A stretch of 64,000 nt of DNA from Lates calcarifer (Eukaryota; Chordata; Actinopteri; Centropomidae), in contig NC_066838.1 of assembly GCF_001640805.2 (NCBI RefSeq), positions 18,658,749 to 18,722,748 on the forward strand, in the 5' to 3' direction. The position numbers and the translations under genes are program-made. This document shows, piece by piece, positions 49,607 through 63,359 of this stretch; positions within the stretch are counted from its first letter, which is position 1; each line of letters begins with the position of its first letter. The notes beneath the pieces were generated by a model. The model worked only from the letters and a program-made list of their open reading frames with translations. It was not told the DNA's origin and searched no databases.

Positions 49607-52442
49607 CGTGTTATAAACTGTTAACCATTTTGTTATTCACTGACAAATTGTTTCCCGCCAAAGAATTTCGTTGCTCAGCTGACTGGTAGAATTTCCGGCT
49701 GGGAGATTTCATCTTACAGTGTTGTTTTGGACACAGAGAGACAACAGAAGCATTAATAACTTCGGTACTTCCACTGTATTTACATGGCAAGACAATATGC
49801 ACACGTTGATATGCTTAAATGTTGCCTATTCAGTATCTGTACTAGTTTGGTCTCTCATAGAAGATCAATAGTAGCCTAAAATACATTTACCTAAGTATAA
49901 ATTTGATGCACTGTCACTTCAGTATTAACATTTTCTGTTTCTTATTACTCCTCAGCTTGACTACATTTAATTTATTCTAGTAAGATAATCAATGATAATA
50001 CTTGATGCATGATGAATACTTTTAGTTTTGATGCTTTAAGTTCATTTTAAATGCAGGACTATTTACTTGTGCTGGTTTTTTTTTTTGCTACTTTTACTTA
50101 AAGACTGTGCCATTTCTGTGAACAGTCAATAAATCAGTTCTTCATACCACTTCTTGTGGTTTACTTTTTTCTTTCATGTGTTAAATCTTCTCCTCTCTGT
50201 ATTTATGTGATCAGGTTGCCACACTTGAGAATGCAGGCTGTACCAGACTAAGTAACCTACAGTACGTATAAGTCCTGACATGCACCAAACAGCCTGGAAA
50301 TGACTTCAAGAACCTACTAGTCCTCTTCTTCAAGGTAAAGGTCAGTGCACATTTGCAAGTCAAGCCCATTAATAACATCCAGGACTGTGTGTGGGCCAGT
50401 TAGCACCTCATTGGTGTAAGGTAGTAGGGCCTATGCTGGTGGTGTTTAGAAAAATCCCCATTAGCACCCTCTGTGGCACTCAGTAATGAGACCCTTTATG
50501 TGAGCTTGCTGCTACTTGTCCAAAGGTGTGTCTACTGTATGTGTGTGTTTCTGTTTGTGTGTGGTTTCAGTAGAGTGGGTGGAGAGTAATTGCCTGTGGT
50601 TAGAATCCCAGAGAAACCAAATATATATTGTATCTGTCAGCCATGTGGAAGTGATTTTTAACTATAATTTTGATGATGGTTGTGTATAACGATAATGCTA
50701 GCCAACATGTGTTTCAGGGCTATGAGATGGTACAAATCTTGCTCATTCTTCCTTTAGCAGTTCACTTCACTGAATCAGGCAGTTACTGACTAATTACAGC
50801 TGTTTGATGCTCCAAACATTAAAATGACATTAAGTAAATATGACGCCCTAAGGAAATCCCACATATTGCTTCATCAACAATCCTTCCAAACTTGTTTCTG
50901 TCTTTTTGTTGCATCATCTTGCAGTCATGTCACTTTTCTGTTAAAACAGAGAATTGTGCTTAGATTCTGTAACTATTAGGTCATCCAGCGTCCCCACCTT
51001 TCAGAATTGCTGGCAGGCATGCTGTGTGTGTTTGCAGAGGCACTGCAGTCTTTCTTTCACAGTGTGAAGGCCTGATCAGAGTGTGTGGGAGCCAGGATCT
51101 AAAGAGAAGAGGTCCATGCCCCTGACCTGACCCTGAATATTTCCTAATGTGCAGCTCTACCAAAGGTCCCCCTTTCCCCTGAGTGGATTTGACAAGCTGC
51201 TTCCGTAGTAATGGCTCTTAATTTCTGAGTAATTGCTATCTCTAAGTGATGAGGGACAACCCCTCACCCAAGCCGAAAAAAAATCTTAAAATGTGGAAGA
51301 CCACAGGTTGTGGGGGTCCTTTTTCTTCTGTTCCAGACCCCTGCTGTTCCTTTGGCCCAGGAGAGATTTGTGTCGAGTGTGAGGCCCTAACCTGAGGAGA
51401 CAGAGTGCAACGAGTCATGTGCTTGTCTCGGGATGAGTGTTTGTGCTGGGCTGTAGGGGGGAACATGGGGGAAGTAGGGGCTGCAGGGTCAGAGGAAAAG
51501 GGGGGGGCACCCGCTGCAGGTGAGGGGGATTAGCTGCAGCTAGAGGCCCAAAGAAACTAAATACAGATCTGTCAACCTAATCCTCACAAATAGAAAACAG
51601 AGCTGCCCTCCCTTCACAATCCACATAGTTCAGCACATCCACCTCCTGTTCCTGCCCCCCACCCCTGACTTTCTACCTCAGGCCCTCCTGCTCCTCTGTT
51701 TCTCATCAGCTTTTGGCCTGGGCCAGACTGGTTATGCTGCCTCCTCTCTAATGGCTCCTTAGACCAGCATCCTCTAAAAAGGAGCTGACTGATCACCCAG
51801 GGTCCTCTCTGATTGACAGGCCAACACTGCATTACAGAGTGATGAGAGCAAGAGTCAAAGGGGCAAAGCCTCTTGCTGCACAGACAAGAATCTAAATGGG
51901 ACCTCTGGCTAGAGCTGCATGGACCTTTATCAGGCCCTCACACCTCAGTAATGGATGCTGATAAGTATGTGGCTGGGTGAGGAGACCAGCTCAGTGTCAA
52001 GCCTGGAGTCTGAGCCGATGACACAAGTGACAGAGTGCCTGAGTGATAACATCCTGCAATGGATAAGCCTCGCTAAGCTGGGCATTATGGGAAGCTTAAC
52101 TAAAACAGAATCTCTGACTGTCACTGACACCAACTATAACTGATGGGTCTGGCTGAACTGCTGAGAGTTATGAATCAGATCCAAGCTACTCTGGTGTTCC
52201 CGAGTACCATATCCACCATCAGACAGACACTGGAGTGACAGGGCATTGCAGTTGCTGGTTCCAATTTGTATTTGGTTCCTGATTGGTAGAATATTTGCTG
52301 TAGCTTAGATGTCTTATTGAATATTTTATCGCTTTCTTTTTTCATTAGCATTGAGCAATGAGCAAATAGCTATTTAGCAACATAAGTAATCTGTCTGACC
52401 AAACTTTAGCTCTTCGAACATTAGTCTCTTTAGTTTTAGTTC

Positions 52443-52800
52443 TTAAAGGTGCTATATGTAAGTTTTTGCTATCACTACACTGCCAACATTAGCATTAGCA
52501 GCTGGAACTTCAGCCATCATTAGAAGAATTTAGAATACACCCTTTGGGCAGCTTTACTTCTTCATCCTCTCATGTTGGACTGAGGGCAGACTGGAGGTTT
52601 AAGTGACTCACTATTGTAAAGTGGTAATATGAGATGGGATGGAATGTGGATAGCTGGTTAGCATGCTAACTACAGAAGAAGAGAGGAAGTGATAGAAATA
52701 GAAGCAAAACAAAGAGTCAACATTGTTTGATAAGTAAACAGCTGTTAATGCTACTGTTGGCTCTGTAGCCATAGCTAAGACTTACATATAGCACCTTTAA
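52443..52800. mobile_element. Miniature inverted-repeat transposon with perfect 20-bp ends
   Basis: The left end TTAAAGGTGCTATATGTAAG (52443-52462) is the exact reverse complement of the right end CTTACATATAGCACCTTTAA (52781-52800). The outer TTAA on each side fits a piggyBac-type TTAA target duplication. That leaves 16-bp inverted repeats starting AGGTGC around a 358-bp element. The interior has no long frame, so it is non-autonomous. The perfect ends suggest it is young. Superfamily assignment from TTAA alone is inference. Confidence 0.8.
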
Positions 52801-55679
52801 AAATGTAATGATGTGTAGCTTGAAATTTGCAAAACTAAATGGATTTGATAAGATATTCAACAGCACTTGGATTCAATCATTCAATATTGCATATTTTTAA
52901 AAATGTGATCAAACCCAAAAACTAAATGGGATACGCAAAGTGAACTATTTCAAAGCTGTTTTATATACCCACCCCCTCTCTTTCTTCTGCCTGTCTCACA
53001 GCTGTGTCTCATATGTTCATGAGGCCCCTGGAAGTGTGAGACACCAGAAGGGGAACATTTGCAATAGCTCAGCTCCACCTGGTTAGGCTGTTTTAACAGG
53101 CCGCTGGTTTGTGCAGTGCACACAGTGGGGTTACGCCAAAAACGAAGACAAGGGTGGACAGGACAGGCAGACAAGGAGGGGGGAGAGAGGAAAAAATGTG
53201 ACTCCACCCTCGCTTGTCCTTGCACCCCGACCCCACACTGCTTCATTTGAGGGTCAGTTTACCCTGAAAAAAGTTTTACTGTATCGTCTGTTGGTCTGCT
53301 CGGTCAGACCCCCCTCCGTCGAACCTCATCCGCCTCCCTGCATCCACAGGCCTTCAAAAGACTGCTGCCTGCTGCTCTCTGAGGCAACACATGAAATAAA
53401 TATTAATCTGACCTCTGACCGCATGCTTTGAGCTGCTAAATAGAGATAACCAGGCAGACGGAAAAAGCACAAATGCTTAGCATAGATAAAAAGGAAGAAA
53501 AAGATGTGGTGTGTTTTCTTGTGTTGTGGGGGTGTGAAAGGGTTTCATGGGGTTTTTTCACTGCATTGCTGTGTGGTCTTCTTCTGAGCTTGGTATCATG
53601 CTCCAACCTGTTGGAGCAGTGTGTGTTTGCGTAGATTGTCCTAGGTCATAGTGGAAAGCGTGTGTGCACTCAAAATGCTCTGAGCAAAATTCTGAGTTTG
53701 AACTAAATTAAATTTTGAGATTAAAGCCTGTCTAAACAGAGAACAGAAAGAAGCAGTTGGCCATAATTATGATATTTTAAGATGTTGTGAGAGCAGCTCT
53801 GGGCTTGAATGATTTACATCTACTGGCCCTGCTGGCAAACGTGTGTACACTCTCTTCAATGGCCTGGCAGGTATTATTAGTGTTTGTTTTATTTTGCTAC
53901 TTTATTGTCTTAAATGTAATGGTACAGGTACTTGACAGTGTGTATCATGGGTTGTCTAAATATGTTAGTGGTTGTACGTATCTTAAACTAAATATTGAGT
54001 TTAGTGTGAGATACTTGAGAGAAATTGTGGCTATTCTTTTGGCAGTTTGTTTTCTATGTGGGTGTCTTTGACGGAAGGTTCAAACACTGTTTGTTCTGCT
54101 TTTCTGCTTTAGTTCTCCTTGTCAAAGGCCCCTCAGTGCGGCTCACCCAGCCTGGCCTCAGCCTGTGCCCACTGTTTACTGTGACTGTCACCAAGCCCAT
54201 GGAGGCAAAAACAAAGGGGGGTCTGTTCCCATTGTCCTGCCCAGGATTGTCAGCCCGTCTCTGGGCACAAACTGAGCCGAGGGCTGGGGGTTGTTGGAGG
54301 AACACCGGAGGGTTTGACCTCACCAACCTTACAGCAAGGGTAAGAGAGCAGGAGAACGAGTGTAAGACAATGACACAGAGGGAAAAGAAAGTGAGAGAGA
54401 GAGAAAGACAGGAAGATGTATAGTTATAACTGAAACCAAGACCCTTTCAAGTTCGCTGTCGGAAACTGCTGTAATGTAAACACCTGCGGCCATTAGCTGA
54501 TTCTATCAGAGGCACCGGATAGAAATGTTTATATGTTACAGGCTACTACTGAAAGGCCATTTAAAAGCAAATAGAGGATTAGATATACAGAATGGGTAGT
54601 GGCAGACTATGTAAGCTTTCAGGCTGTAAGCCATGTCATTGGAAAAAGAGGAGTGGAACGCCTTTGAAGACAAGAACAACCACATTAAATGGGCAGGAAG
54701 GTGAGCTAAGTGTAGAATACCCCAAGACACGCTCTGCCTCCTTTTCCTCCCTTCCCCTGTTTGCAATCATAGCTTAAGCTGTCTGGCAGCCTCTCTTGCT
54801 GTGCCATTGAAGTCTGATTTTATTGTCATAAAAATCACCTGGCAAGCTGTAGCCCTTAAAACATCTCAACTATAGGGAGCTTTTAAAACTCCACTCTCTG
54901 TGTAGTGAAAAAGCTTTAGGAGGTCTGTCGAGATAAAGCGGTCGCTCCTGGCGTGAGGGCCATCTGAAATCCCTCCGTCTGTGTCAGCGAGAGCAGAGCA
55001 TTCAAGAGGGTCAGGAGCGTTCCATTAAAGTGTGGTGTTTAAGAGGTGCTGGGGCCAGGGGGGCAGATGGAGCAGATGAAGCAGCTGCCAAACATCTGCA
55101 CCCCTCCTTCGCAGTCTGTGCTCTGTCTGTGCACTGCCGCCTTTGTCACAAACTTCCTGCTCCAGCAGTGGGGATAGAAAGCTTGGATATCTTCAAAAAT
55201 GCAGCATGAAATGGCAGTTGTGAAGCTGTAATGCAGCCTCTTTTACATCAAAGGATGACTGACTTTTAACTCTCACAACCACGTGACCCAAGGCATTCAG
55301 AGAGTGCACCTGCAGATCACTGAGTAACTATCTTAGAGGCAACATTGCGACTGCATGTTTCAGCCTCTCCCACAGTATTGAAGTATTCATCCACAGAGGC
55401 AAATAATTACTCTCTGATATTGACTCTGTTATTTTCCAAAAGCACACAAATGCTGCAACGCCTTTTGTCACTGTGTGCACATCTGTCATTATTGAATCCA
55501 CAAGTATACAGCCACTAGGAATTGTGGGAAAGGAATGACGAAATGTGCTTTATCATAAACTGAAGCATCATGATACAAATCCCCTCCTAATCCGTTTTGT
55601 ATTTGCACATGTAGCCTCAAGCCTTTCTACAACTGGTAACAAAGGCCAAGTTAGCTCTATCTCCATTAGACAGCCACAA

Positions 55680-55682
<3 letters not shown>

Positions 55683-55726
<44 letters not shown>

Positions 55727-55727
55727 G
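55683..55727 (+). repeat. (CT)n microsatellite upstream of bmp7
   Basis: CT dinucleotides over about 45 bases with a single CC interruption, about 350 bases before the bmp7 start codon. The Arg-Glu-rich open frames on the minus strand here are artefacts. Confidence 0.9.
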
Positions 55728-55899
55728 TCTCTCTGTCCTGCTCCTCCCAGCACACAGCGCCTCCTCAGAACTTGTTCGTGACTCTCCCGGTGACACTCGT
55801 CTGCTCGCAGCCTCTGCTGCACTACAGTTGGTAGCTGTGGGCCACAGGTTGTGGATGAGGGACGGAGGTGCACTCGAACACGATCTGCCCACAAAACCA

Positions 55900-56075
55900 A
55901 TCAATAAAAGGACTTGAAGTTAAGTTGATGTTTCATTTGGGGCTACTTCCCTCAACATGGGGGTCCGTGACTGATTTTGGATATTGAACACAGGCTGCCC
56001 GTCGCTAAAAGTTCAATATCCATTTTCCAGAGTGTTGGCGAGAAGAACTGGGCGCAATTACGCACGGCAAGTACC
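55900..56075 (+). promoter_or_regulatory. bmp7: bmp7 5' flank and leader
   Basis: A TATA-like ATAAAAG is at 55904-55910. A short uORF (ATG at 55957, TGA at 55972-55974) precedes the main start if transcription begins upstream. The frame leading into bmp7 is closed by TGA at 55968-55970, so the first in-frame ATG is 56076, in a strong context (ACCATGG). The TATA role is inference. Confidence 0.4.
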
Positions 56076-56475
56076 ATGGCACCGATTTTGGATAGACGTG
56101 CTCCGGCTTTGCTCTTGGTGTGGAGCTACTGCGTCCTGGCGGATACCGCCTTTACGAACTTTACTTTGGACAACGAGTTCCATTCCAGTTTCATCCACCG
56201 CCGGCTGAAGAGCCAGGAGCGCAGAGAGATGCAGCGGGAGATCCTGTCGATCCTGGGGCTGCCGCACCGGCCGCGACCCCACCTCCACGGAAAGCACAAC
56301 GCTGCCCCGATGTTTATGTTGGACCTGTACAACGCTATGTCCACGGAAGGGGACGAAGACAGATACTCCTACCCCTACAAGCCCGTGTTCACCACCCAGG
56401 GGCCCCCGATAGCCAGCCTGCAAGACAACAACTTCTTGAACGATGCCGACATGGTCATGAGTTTTGTCAATTTAG
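56076..56475 (+). CDS. bmp7: Bone morphogenetic protein 7, first coding exon (partial gene)
   Basis: BMP7 is a secreted TGF-beta family ligand acting through BMP type I and II receptors and SMAD1/5/8 in early patterning, kidney, eye and skeleton. This exon encodes the signal peptide (hydrophobic core at about residues 10-21, [12 protein letters not shown]) and the start of the propeptide. Conserved runs are [53 protein letters not shown] and [11 protein letters not shown]. It has 133 codons plus one base and ends at a GTAGGA donor after FVNL, where human BMP7 exon 1 also ends. The mature cysteine-knot domain is not in the window. I could not find exon 2, so intron 1 exceeds 7.5 kb. Which teleost copy (a or b) it is cannot be decided here. 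Confidence 0.95.
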
Positions 56476-59306
56476 GTAGGAACCTTAATCCTTCACTGAT
56501 TATGTCGCCAAAAGGAACTGATACATCTTTAACGCTTGAGTTCAGTTTACAAATGTTCAATACAGCAAAACAAGCCCCTGGAGAATAATTGACATATTAC
56601 AATGATAGCAACAATTAAGGCCACTGAAGTCATTATTGTTTATCAGTTCTCAGTTCAGTCAGTTTCTTTTAATAATATTATAGACATAAAAATAGTATTT
56701 GGAATAACTTGATCATTATTTTTATAGCCTCAAACACAGATGAAGTCCCTGAACATATGTTTTAAGGAGTCACATACTGTTTTCAAGCATTTTTGTTTTG
56801 AAGTTTCTGAAGCTATTGTCAAGTGATCACATATGCTACACTTACTGTCACAGCTTCATTAGCAGAGAGGATTAATTACTCTTAAGTACTTTCTTCCACT
56901 TGTTGTAGTTGGTTTTAAGGACCCCATTACACTCAGTCCATTGTTTTTCACTCAGAGGAAATCTATGTGTCTTAAGGTGGCACTAGAATCATTACGGTGA
57001 CATTTTATCTTGGAGAAGCGCATGAATTTTTCTGATGTTACACCTTGCATACACACACAGGAGACCAGGGAAATAACCATGTTTACATACAGCAAGGTGC
57101 AGTTACCCAGCTAATACCCAGGAGAGTCACATTCCAGTGTCCCTCTTTGTTAAACAGCTGTGCAACCGGGTAATGTTCAGGTGCTCGAGCTGTGGATGAT
57201 GGACCAGCCAGCAGCTAATATGTCAACCATGTGTTATCTAAAGAATGAGTAAGTCAACAGCCGAATGGGTTCAAAGTGCACCGAGTCCTCCCTTTACTCT
57301 AATCTGGAGACATCCCTAAAGACGCTCAGACCATGAAATAATGCCAGTCAATGATGATCTGAGCTGAGTTTAGTCAGTTTCAGCTGGTCACACAATGAGT
57401 CATTATGATGTAGGATGTATCAACACCAATAGAACAGTTTTGTTTTTAGTTGTTGGTTGTTAAATGTTGTTCTGTGGACCACTTTGCTTATCTAATCAAC
57501 ATGTTTATTGAAATCGAACAGTCTTGGACTTTTTTATTGCTGTCAGCAACAGTCCGTGGTTGTTGAGTGCAAATAATCACAACATTAGCAGGTGGTGCCA
57601 GATTTATGGATAGATGAGCGCACCATTATAATTCGATTTGCTTAACAAATTATTCAGTCACGGCAAATGCCTGCCTTATGTTGTAGACGAGTAGCTGTGT
57701 CTTATTTTAGTTGAATAAAACTTACATTAATTTTGCAAAAAAAACTGATGATATAGTATATGAAGTTCTCAGCAGCAGACATATGGTAGTTAAATGTTGT
57801 CAAAGCAACAGAGTTTTAGGGAAGTTTCAGCAAGAACTTGGAAGTTTACATTCGATCCTGGAAAGATCATTGTTGGAGCGTCTTGGCAAGAGAGAGGGAG
57901 GTGACACTGGTTCCTCTACTGCACTGTGTAATTACTGCGGGAGCTGCTGCATTGTGACTATTTTTGACAGGCTGTGACACAGATGGATTTGACCACAGAG
58001 ACTCGCAAAGTCAAGGGCCTCGCAAAGTCAAGGGCCAAGGCTGCAGTAAGCTGACAAGAAAGAAAATGAGAGCTTTTGAGAGAGAAAGAGGGATGATAGG
58101 TAGTTGGGACTCGGTTCATTTCTTTTGCAAGGATGATACTCAGAGCAGACCGAAAATCTAAACAAAGATGGGTCACATCAGCTGGAGAGAACATTTTTTT
58201 ATTTAATATATTAGAGCATCATGGAAAGAGAGTCACACTGCCTTCCTGGAGTCTTGTGGCTAATGTAATTACTGATGGCATTTGCCCAGGTTGAGTCTTC
58301 CTCAGTGTCCCATATATGTCACTCATTTGCATGTTTGTCATTGCATTGTGTGCGCTATCTGCCACGTGTTGCATCTGTCAGTAGGGTTCATTGTTCGGTT
58401 TCTCCCCGAGTCTCATGTGATACCATCGACTCCTGCGTCCAGGCAGCTTGATTTAAAACAGCAGATGATATGCTGTTTCATTACCCCTTCACATGAGAGC
58501 GAGAGGGACACAGAGAAGTAAAGTGATGGCTATCAAAAGGATTGAGTATTTCCTCTCCAAATTCCTTGCTCTCCACATTTGCTCGTTGTGGGTTTGTTTT
58601 CTTATTTAGGTTGTCTGAGAGCAAAATGAGCAAGGCTTTTATTTAAAAACTGTCCCTCAAAACTCTGCATGTCTCCATAACTACCGTGCCAAGGTACATT
58701 AGTCAGACTTTGTACACTGGTTACTGCTTCCTGAGAGGCCTGTTTTCATGCACTGGTTTGTATTTTTATTTAAAGTTTATGACAAGAACATATCTGATTT
58801 CATTATGGGTACGTCACAGAGCTACAGTGCAGAGCTACCCATCTAGTTATCACAGCAGTGTAAAAGGACATAGCTCAGAGCAGTGAGCCACTTAATCATT
58901 TTAAGCAATGCCTTGATATGAAAAAAAGATGTTCCTAACTCTTCCTCTTCCTTCCTGATTGCCACTCAGGGGACTTTGTACACTTTGTTGTCGGCTTGTG
59001 TGAGTGCTGCAGCGCTCCAGTGCAGCCAGCCAGGGTGGGTGTGGGCTTTGGGACAGACCCCAGGCCAGGGACGTCCTCTCACTGAGTCACTTTTCAGTTT
59101 AAAAGCCCAGCTGTGTAAATGGCTTACAGCATACATTCAGAATTTTACACTGCTACACGCAACACAGGTCACCCAGGCACTGGGTGTGTGCCGGACATGC
59201 CATGATATCACGCCAGTAAGTGAACGCAACACACACACACATTCCCTGTCTCTCAGGGTGGCAACGGAAAGGAATACAGAGAAGGTCAGAGAGAAAAAGA
59301 GAAAAG

Positions 59307-59369
<63 letters not shown>
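59307..59369 (+). repeat. (TCTA)n tetranucleotide microsatellite
   Basis: About fifteen to sixteen uninterrupted TCTA units, likely polymorphic in length. Confidence 0.95.
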
Positions 59370-59599
59370 GTCTCTGCGCACATTATGCATGCTACATCCT
59401 TTTTGTAATAATTATTTAATCGAATCCCAGTGGTCTCTGGCAGCATTAGCCCTCAGCCACCGTAAATTAAGGCATTTCCTCCTGAACAAACCACAGCTTC
59501 CAGGGCTTTTGGCCGCTACTTTGGCCCGCGCCGAACTGCAGTTCAGTTCAGTTCATGTTAAACTCTTAACACAGGCCAGTCACACTCAGCCATCCAGGC

Positions 59600-60004
59600 A
59601 AACGCACAAACACTTGTAACGCCCAACCTTAAATGCCCATTTACTCCTCCCAGTCCACAGGAAAAGGGCAGTGACTTATACGTCTGCTATTTGCATCCTG
59701 GATGACTGAAGCGGTGGCAACATCATCACCTGTGTTTGTGTTTGGGGGAGTGGGGGTGGGGGGGATGTTATAATCTTTTACTGTTATCATGAGGTATGTT
59801 AGTCATAGCGCCCTTATTTGTCTTGTCCTCATGCAATCCTGCATGGATTATTGTTACCTTTGGTGAGTGTGAGGAAAAGATACAATGCTACTTTTCAAGT
59901 ATCCAGGATGCAAATAGCAGACGTCTAAGTCACTGCCCTTTTCCTGTGGACTGGGAGGAGTAAATGGGCATTTAAGGTTGGGCGTTACGAGTGTTTGTGC
60001 GTTT
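59600..60004. repeat. Long inverted repeat, 104-bp arms, in bmp7 intron 1
   Basis: The left arm 59600-59703 starts AAACGCACAAACACT and ends CATCCTGGAT. It is the reverse complement of 59901-60004 with only two mismatches that I could find (T/C near 59615 and T/G near 59679). The 197-base spacer contains a G-rich run (59744-59764). There is no open frame of note, no clear target duplication and no recognised transposon end. It may be a foldback element or a recent inverted duplication. Confidence 0.85.
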
Positions 60005-63000
60005 GAAGATATTGGGCTAGGTAATAAATCAGTGTAGTGGTTTATCTGCATTCAGCAGATTCATATTGTAATGATATAGTCCTAACATTTTGTTTTTCTC
60101 TGTTGAAGAAGTTATGTTATTCTATGTGTTATTTTACTCTATGTTTTATTTTATTGTACTCTTGGTCAACAAAACCCATGACACAATCAATACCAACAAT
60201 ATCTTGAGACTTCCCTTCCCTGTCTTTGGCACTCAACCCCAACCCCATTGATTCCTGCTGTGGATGTTAATCTTTAGTTTAGTGTCATATTATTGCATTT
60301 GTTGAGGACTGGTTCCTTATAATGAAAGAACAATTTTAAAAGGGATTTGTTTAAACAAAAAAGTATATAGAATATCATCAGACTTGAACTGTAAGCAGTT
60401 ACAGATTTACTTATAAAATAATTTGTTGAAGTTTTACTGTTACACATATAAGAAGTTTGGTCTCACATAGTGCATAACATAAGTGATTTTGTATACATTT
60501 GCCACATAATGATATACATCAGTATAATAAAACATCCTCACCAATATGATGTTTTGTTTTCAGGGTCCTAGTGTTGTGCGTACTGGCTCACTATCACCAT
60601 CTAAACACTGTCTGCTCATTCTGTAGTATTCCCAGTAACTAAACCCTGGCTGATGGGTCTCTGCACATGTGAGAGTGATGCTGTAAGTCCTTCTCCATGT
60701 CTGGACACTCAGGGGCTACTGCTGGAAAATAAAAGCATTTAAAAACTGAACAAATATCAAGGCATTGAAAACATGTGCTACCAGAGTTCATTTAATTGCT
60801 CAGTGTTCTGCTGCTGTTAATCAGCACCAGATGTTATACATTTCACTAAGCAGAGTTGAAATGCAGGAAACAAACAAAGCTCCACTGCTTTCTTTCCCTC
60901 ACTGTTGCAATATGTAAGATTTTGATGTATATGTAAGTCATTTGCCATGTTGTTGCACAGGGTGAATAGTTACAGTAGTGCTGTGTGTCATGATAAAGCT
61001 CTGCCTACATTTAATTAGTAAGTTGAGGCTGTTATCATTTAAGGGAGAAGTATCATACAGACTTGATGTGCTGAGTGACTCAGTGCACTAGTAGGTAATT
61101 ATCCTCTGCGTCACCTTGGTGACCTGACAGGGCACCACCTGGCCCTCCACCATTCATGGCTCTCCATCTGCTCTCATAGGAGCTGCCACACAACTGTCTG
61201 CCAGCTCTCTCTACTTTAGAGAATGTATTAATAGGAAGGTAATAGAGAGCAGAGAGGGGAAGAAATGTCTAACTGCTAAATTAGTGCGGATTTATTAGAG
61301 GCTTTGGCTTTCAGACAGCATTGTGTCACCGGCTCACACACTCATGGCTGCGTGCTCGGAAGCGGTTGTGTCACGCCACAGTCATGTTAGAGGCACGCAG
61401 CTCTGGTTTTATAGCTGATAGTGGTCCGCACTCGTAATTTCAAGCAAATCCCTCCAATATCTCTCTTGAAAAAAAAAACAAAAACGCACACACTCATATC
61501 TTCTGTTCATTCTCTCCCCACCCTTCTCTCTATTGCTTCTTGCATTCCTCTACACAGTGGGCTGCCCGTGGTGCTGAGGTTAATACAGATGTTTCCCTCT
61601 GTCTGCAGGCCAAAGCAGCTGTGCAGTGAAACTTTATCTTTTCAGAGTCCACCAAGTCCCCTCTTCTCGACCTCCACCATCATGTCTGGCCCCGTCTACA
61701 ATCCGTCCCACACGCAGGAGCATCTGATACCAAATTTCCCTCCCTACTCTCCCAGAACCAGCAGTATTGATTATCAGCACTGGCCTCCTAGTTTTAATTA
61801 GTTAGTTATCATGTGGTCCCAGTAGTGTTGTGGAGTGTTTAGTCTCCAACCTCCTGCTCTGGCCCTCACCTCCAGAGGTTTAAACCTCCCGTGCTCCCAG
61901 ACATAAAACATTTCAACACTTTCTCAAGTTCTTTTGTGTGTTTTTCCACTCCCCACCTCTCTCTCACACATACACACATACATACACACACATTCTCTGA
62001 ACCCAAAACACTGCTTTCCCTGTCTCACTACTTGATTTCTCACTCCCTCTCCCTCTCATAAACATACACACACACACTTGTACGTTTTGTCCCCCGTTGA
62101 GTTGTTGATTTGATAGATTTTTCTCAGCCTCTTCATCTCACATCAGAAGCTGCTTACTGAAATGTGGACGTGAGAACCAGAAAAATTAAAACACAAGCAT
62201 GTGTTGAGGGCCAGTCTTCCCTCTGTGCATGCAGCCTGTCCTTGACAGTGTTAGTATGTCTTTTTCCCCTCTCGTAGATTTATTTAATCGCTTCTGTATA
62301 CACACCCAGTGACTAGCACATGCATGTGTATGTACACACATGCATATATTTGTGAAGAGAAACGCACATACATGTTTTTTTTTGCCAAAGAGGAATGCTT
62401 CTGGAGCTAATTAGTGTTATTGAGTGCATGTTTTATTGCCTTCTGCTGGACAGGGAGTGAGCAGAAGCAGAGGAATGTAACAGTTGGTACAGACAGCCCT
62501 GCCTTCCTGTCAGGTAATTTCTCTTAATGCTCTCCACCATTTGATGTATTATGCTGAGGTCCGGTGTGTAAATAAATACCGCAAATGGAGACAAAGAATC
62601 TCTCCTCTCATAAGCCTCAGGCAACCTTACAAAGTCCACAGCCGTCAAGATCCAGGGAATGTCATATTTTTTTCCATTTGTTATCTCCCAGATTCACCTG
62701 TTGAACCCAGGAGTCCAGAATGACATCTGGATGTACATAGCAGAGCCTCTGTGCTCTTGGCCAGGCTAAGGCACTTGCTGGGAGAGATGATGAAACACAC
62801 TGCGGGTGGGACTTGACAATGTGGCGAGTGGTCAAAAGGCCCAGATGTACTAAGCAGCGGGCGTTCTAGCTCTGCTTCAATGATGGACGGAGCCTCTTCG
62901 TTGCCAGGAATGCTGGGCTCATTTTAGTTTTTCTAATAATTTCACTCTCCTGCTCTGACTTTTTCTTTTTTGTTTCTATCTTTCAGAACATCGCACCAAT

Positions 63001-63359
63001 TTTGTGGTAAACTCTCATGATTTTCCCGTCAGACAGTATGGGACCTCTGCAAAACGCATATGACAAGAGGAATAATTGATACATTTAAGCAAGCTGTGAG
63101 ACTGTAAAAAGCACAGCAGATTACAGAATGAATGATATTTCAACTCATTTAGTCACTTCTCTTTCATCTGGGTTACTTTGGCCTTGCCTTATCAGTGACC
63201 GGCAGCACATAAGACTCCCCTGCACTTCCATGACGGCGGGTACCATGCAGTGAAGCTGAGAGAGCAGATGTGGGCCAGAGCACAGCCAGAGATCCTGGGA
63301 CCAACAGCTCCGCTGCTGCAAAAACAAATACAGTACTCTTTGCTTGGTACTGGGGCACT

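Larger units (their letters stand above)
49620..55890. other. Intergenic DNA between divergent spo11 and bmp7
   Basis: spo11 (minus) and bmp7 (plus) are divergent with about 6.3 kb between them, so this space holds both promoters. No supported exon is seen. Contents are a TTAA-flanked miniature transposon (52443-52800), a CT microsatellite (55683-55727) and GC-richer unique blocks near 51.0-52.1, 53.0-53.4, 54.1-54.35 and 54.9-55.1 kb. The unique blocks could be bmp7 regulatory elements. This needs cross-species alignment. Confidence 0.55.

Noticed and set aside
53787..54423. Overlapping 94- and 132-aa plus-strand frames with hydrophobic stretches
   Set aside because: No recognised family. 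The second begins at a GTG, and its downstream GC-rich part looks like non-coding unique sequence. Possible conserved element, not a supported gene.
55568..55904. Arg/Glu-rich minus-strand frames of 95-110 aa
   Set aside because: The repeated Arg-Glu comes from the CT microsatellite read on the opposite strand.
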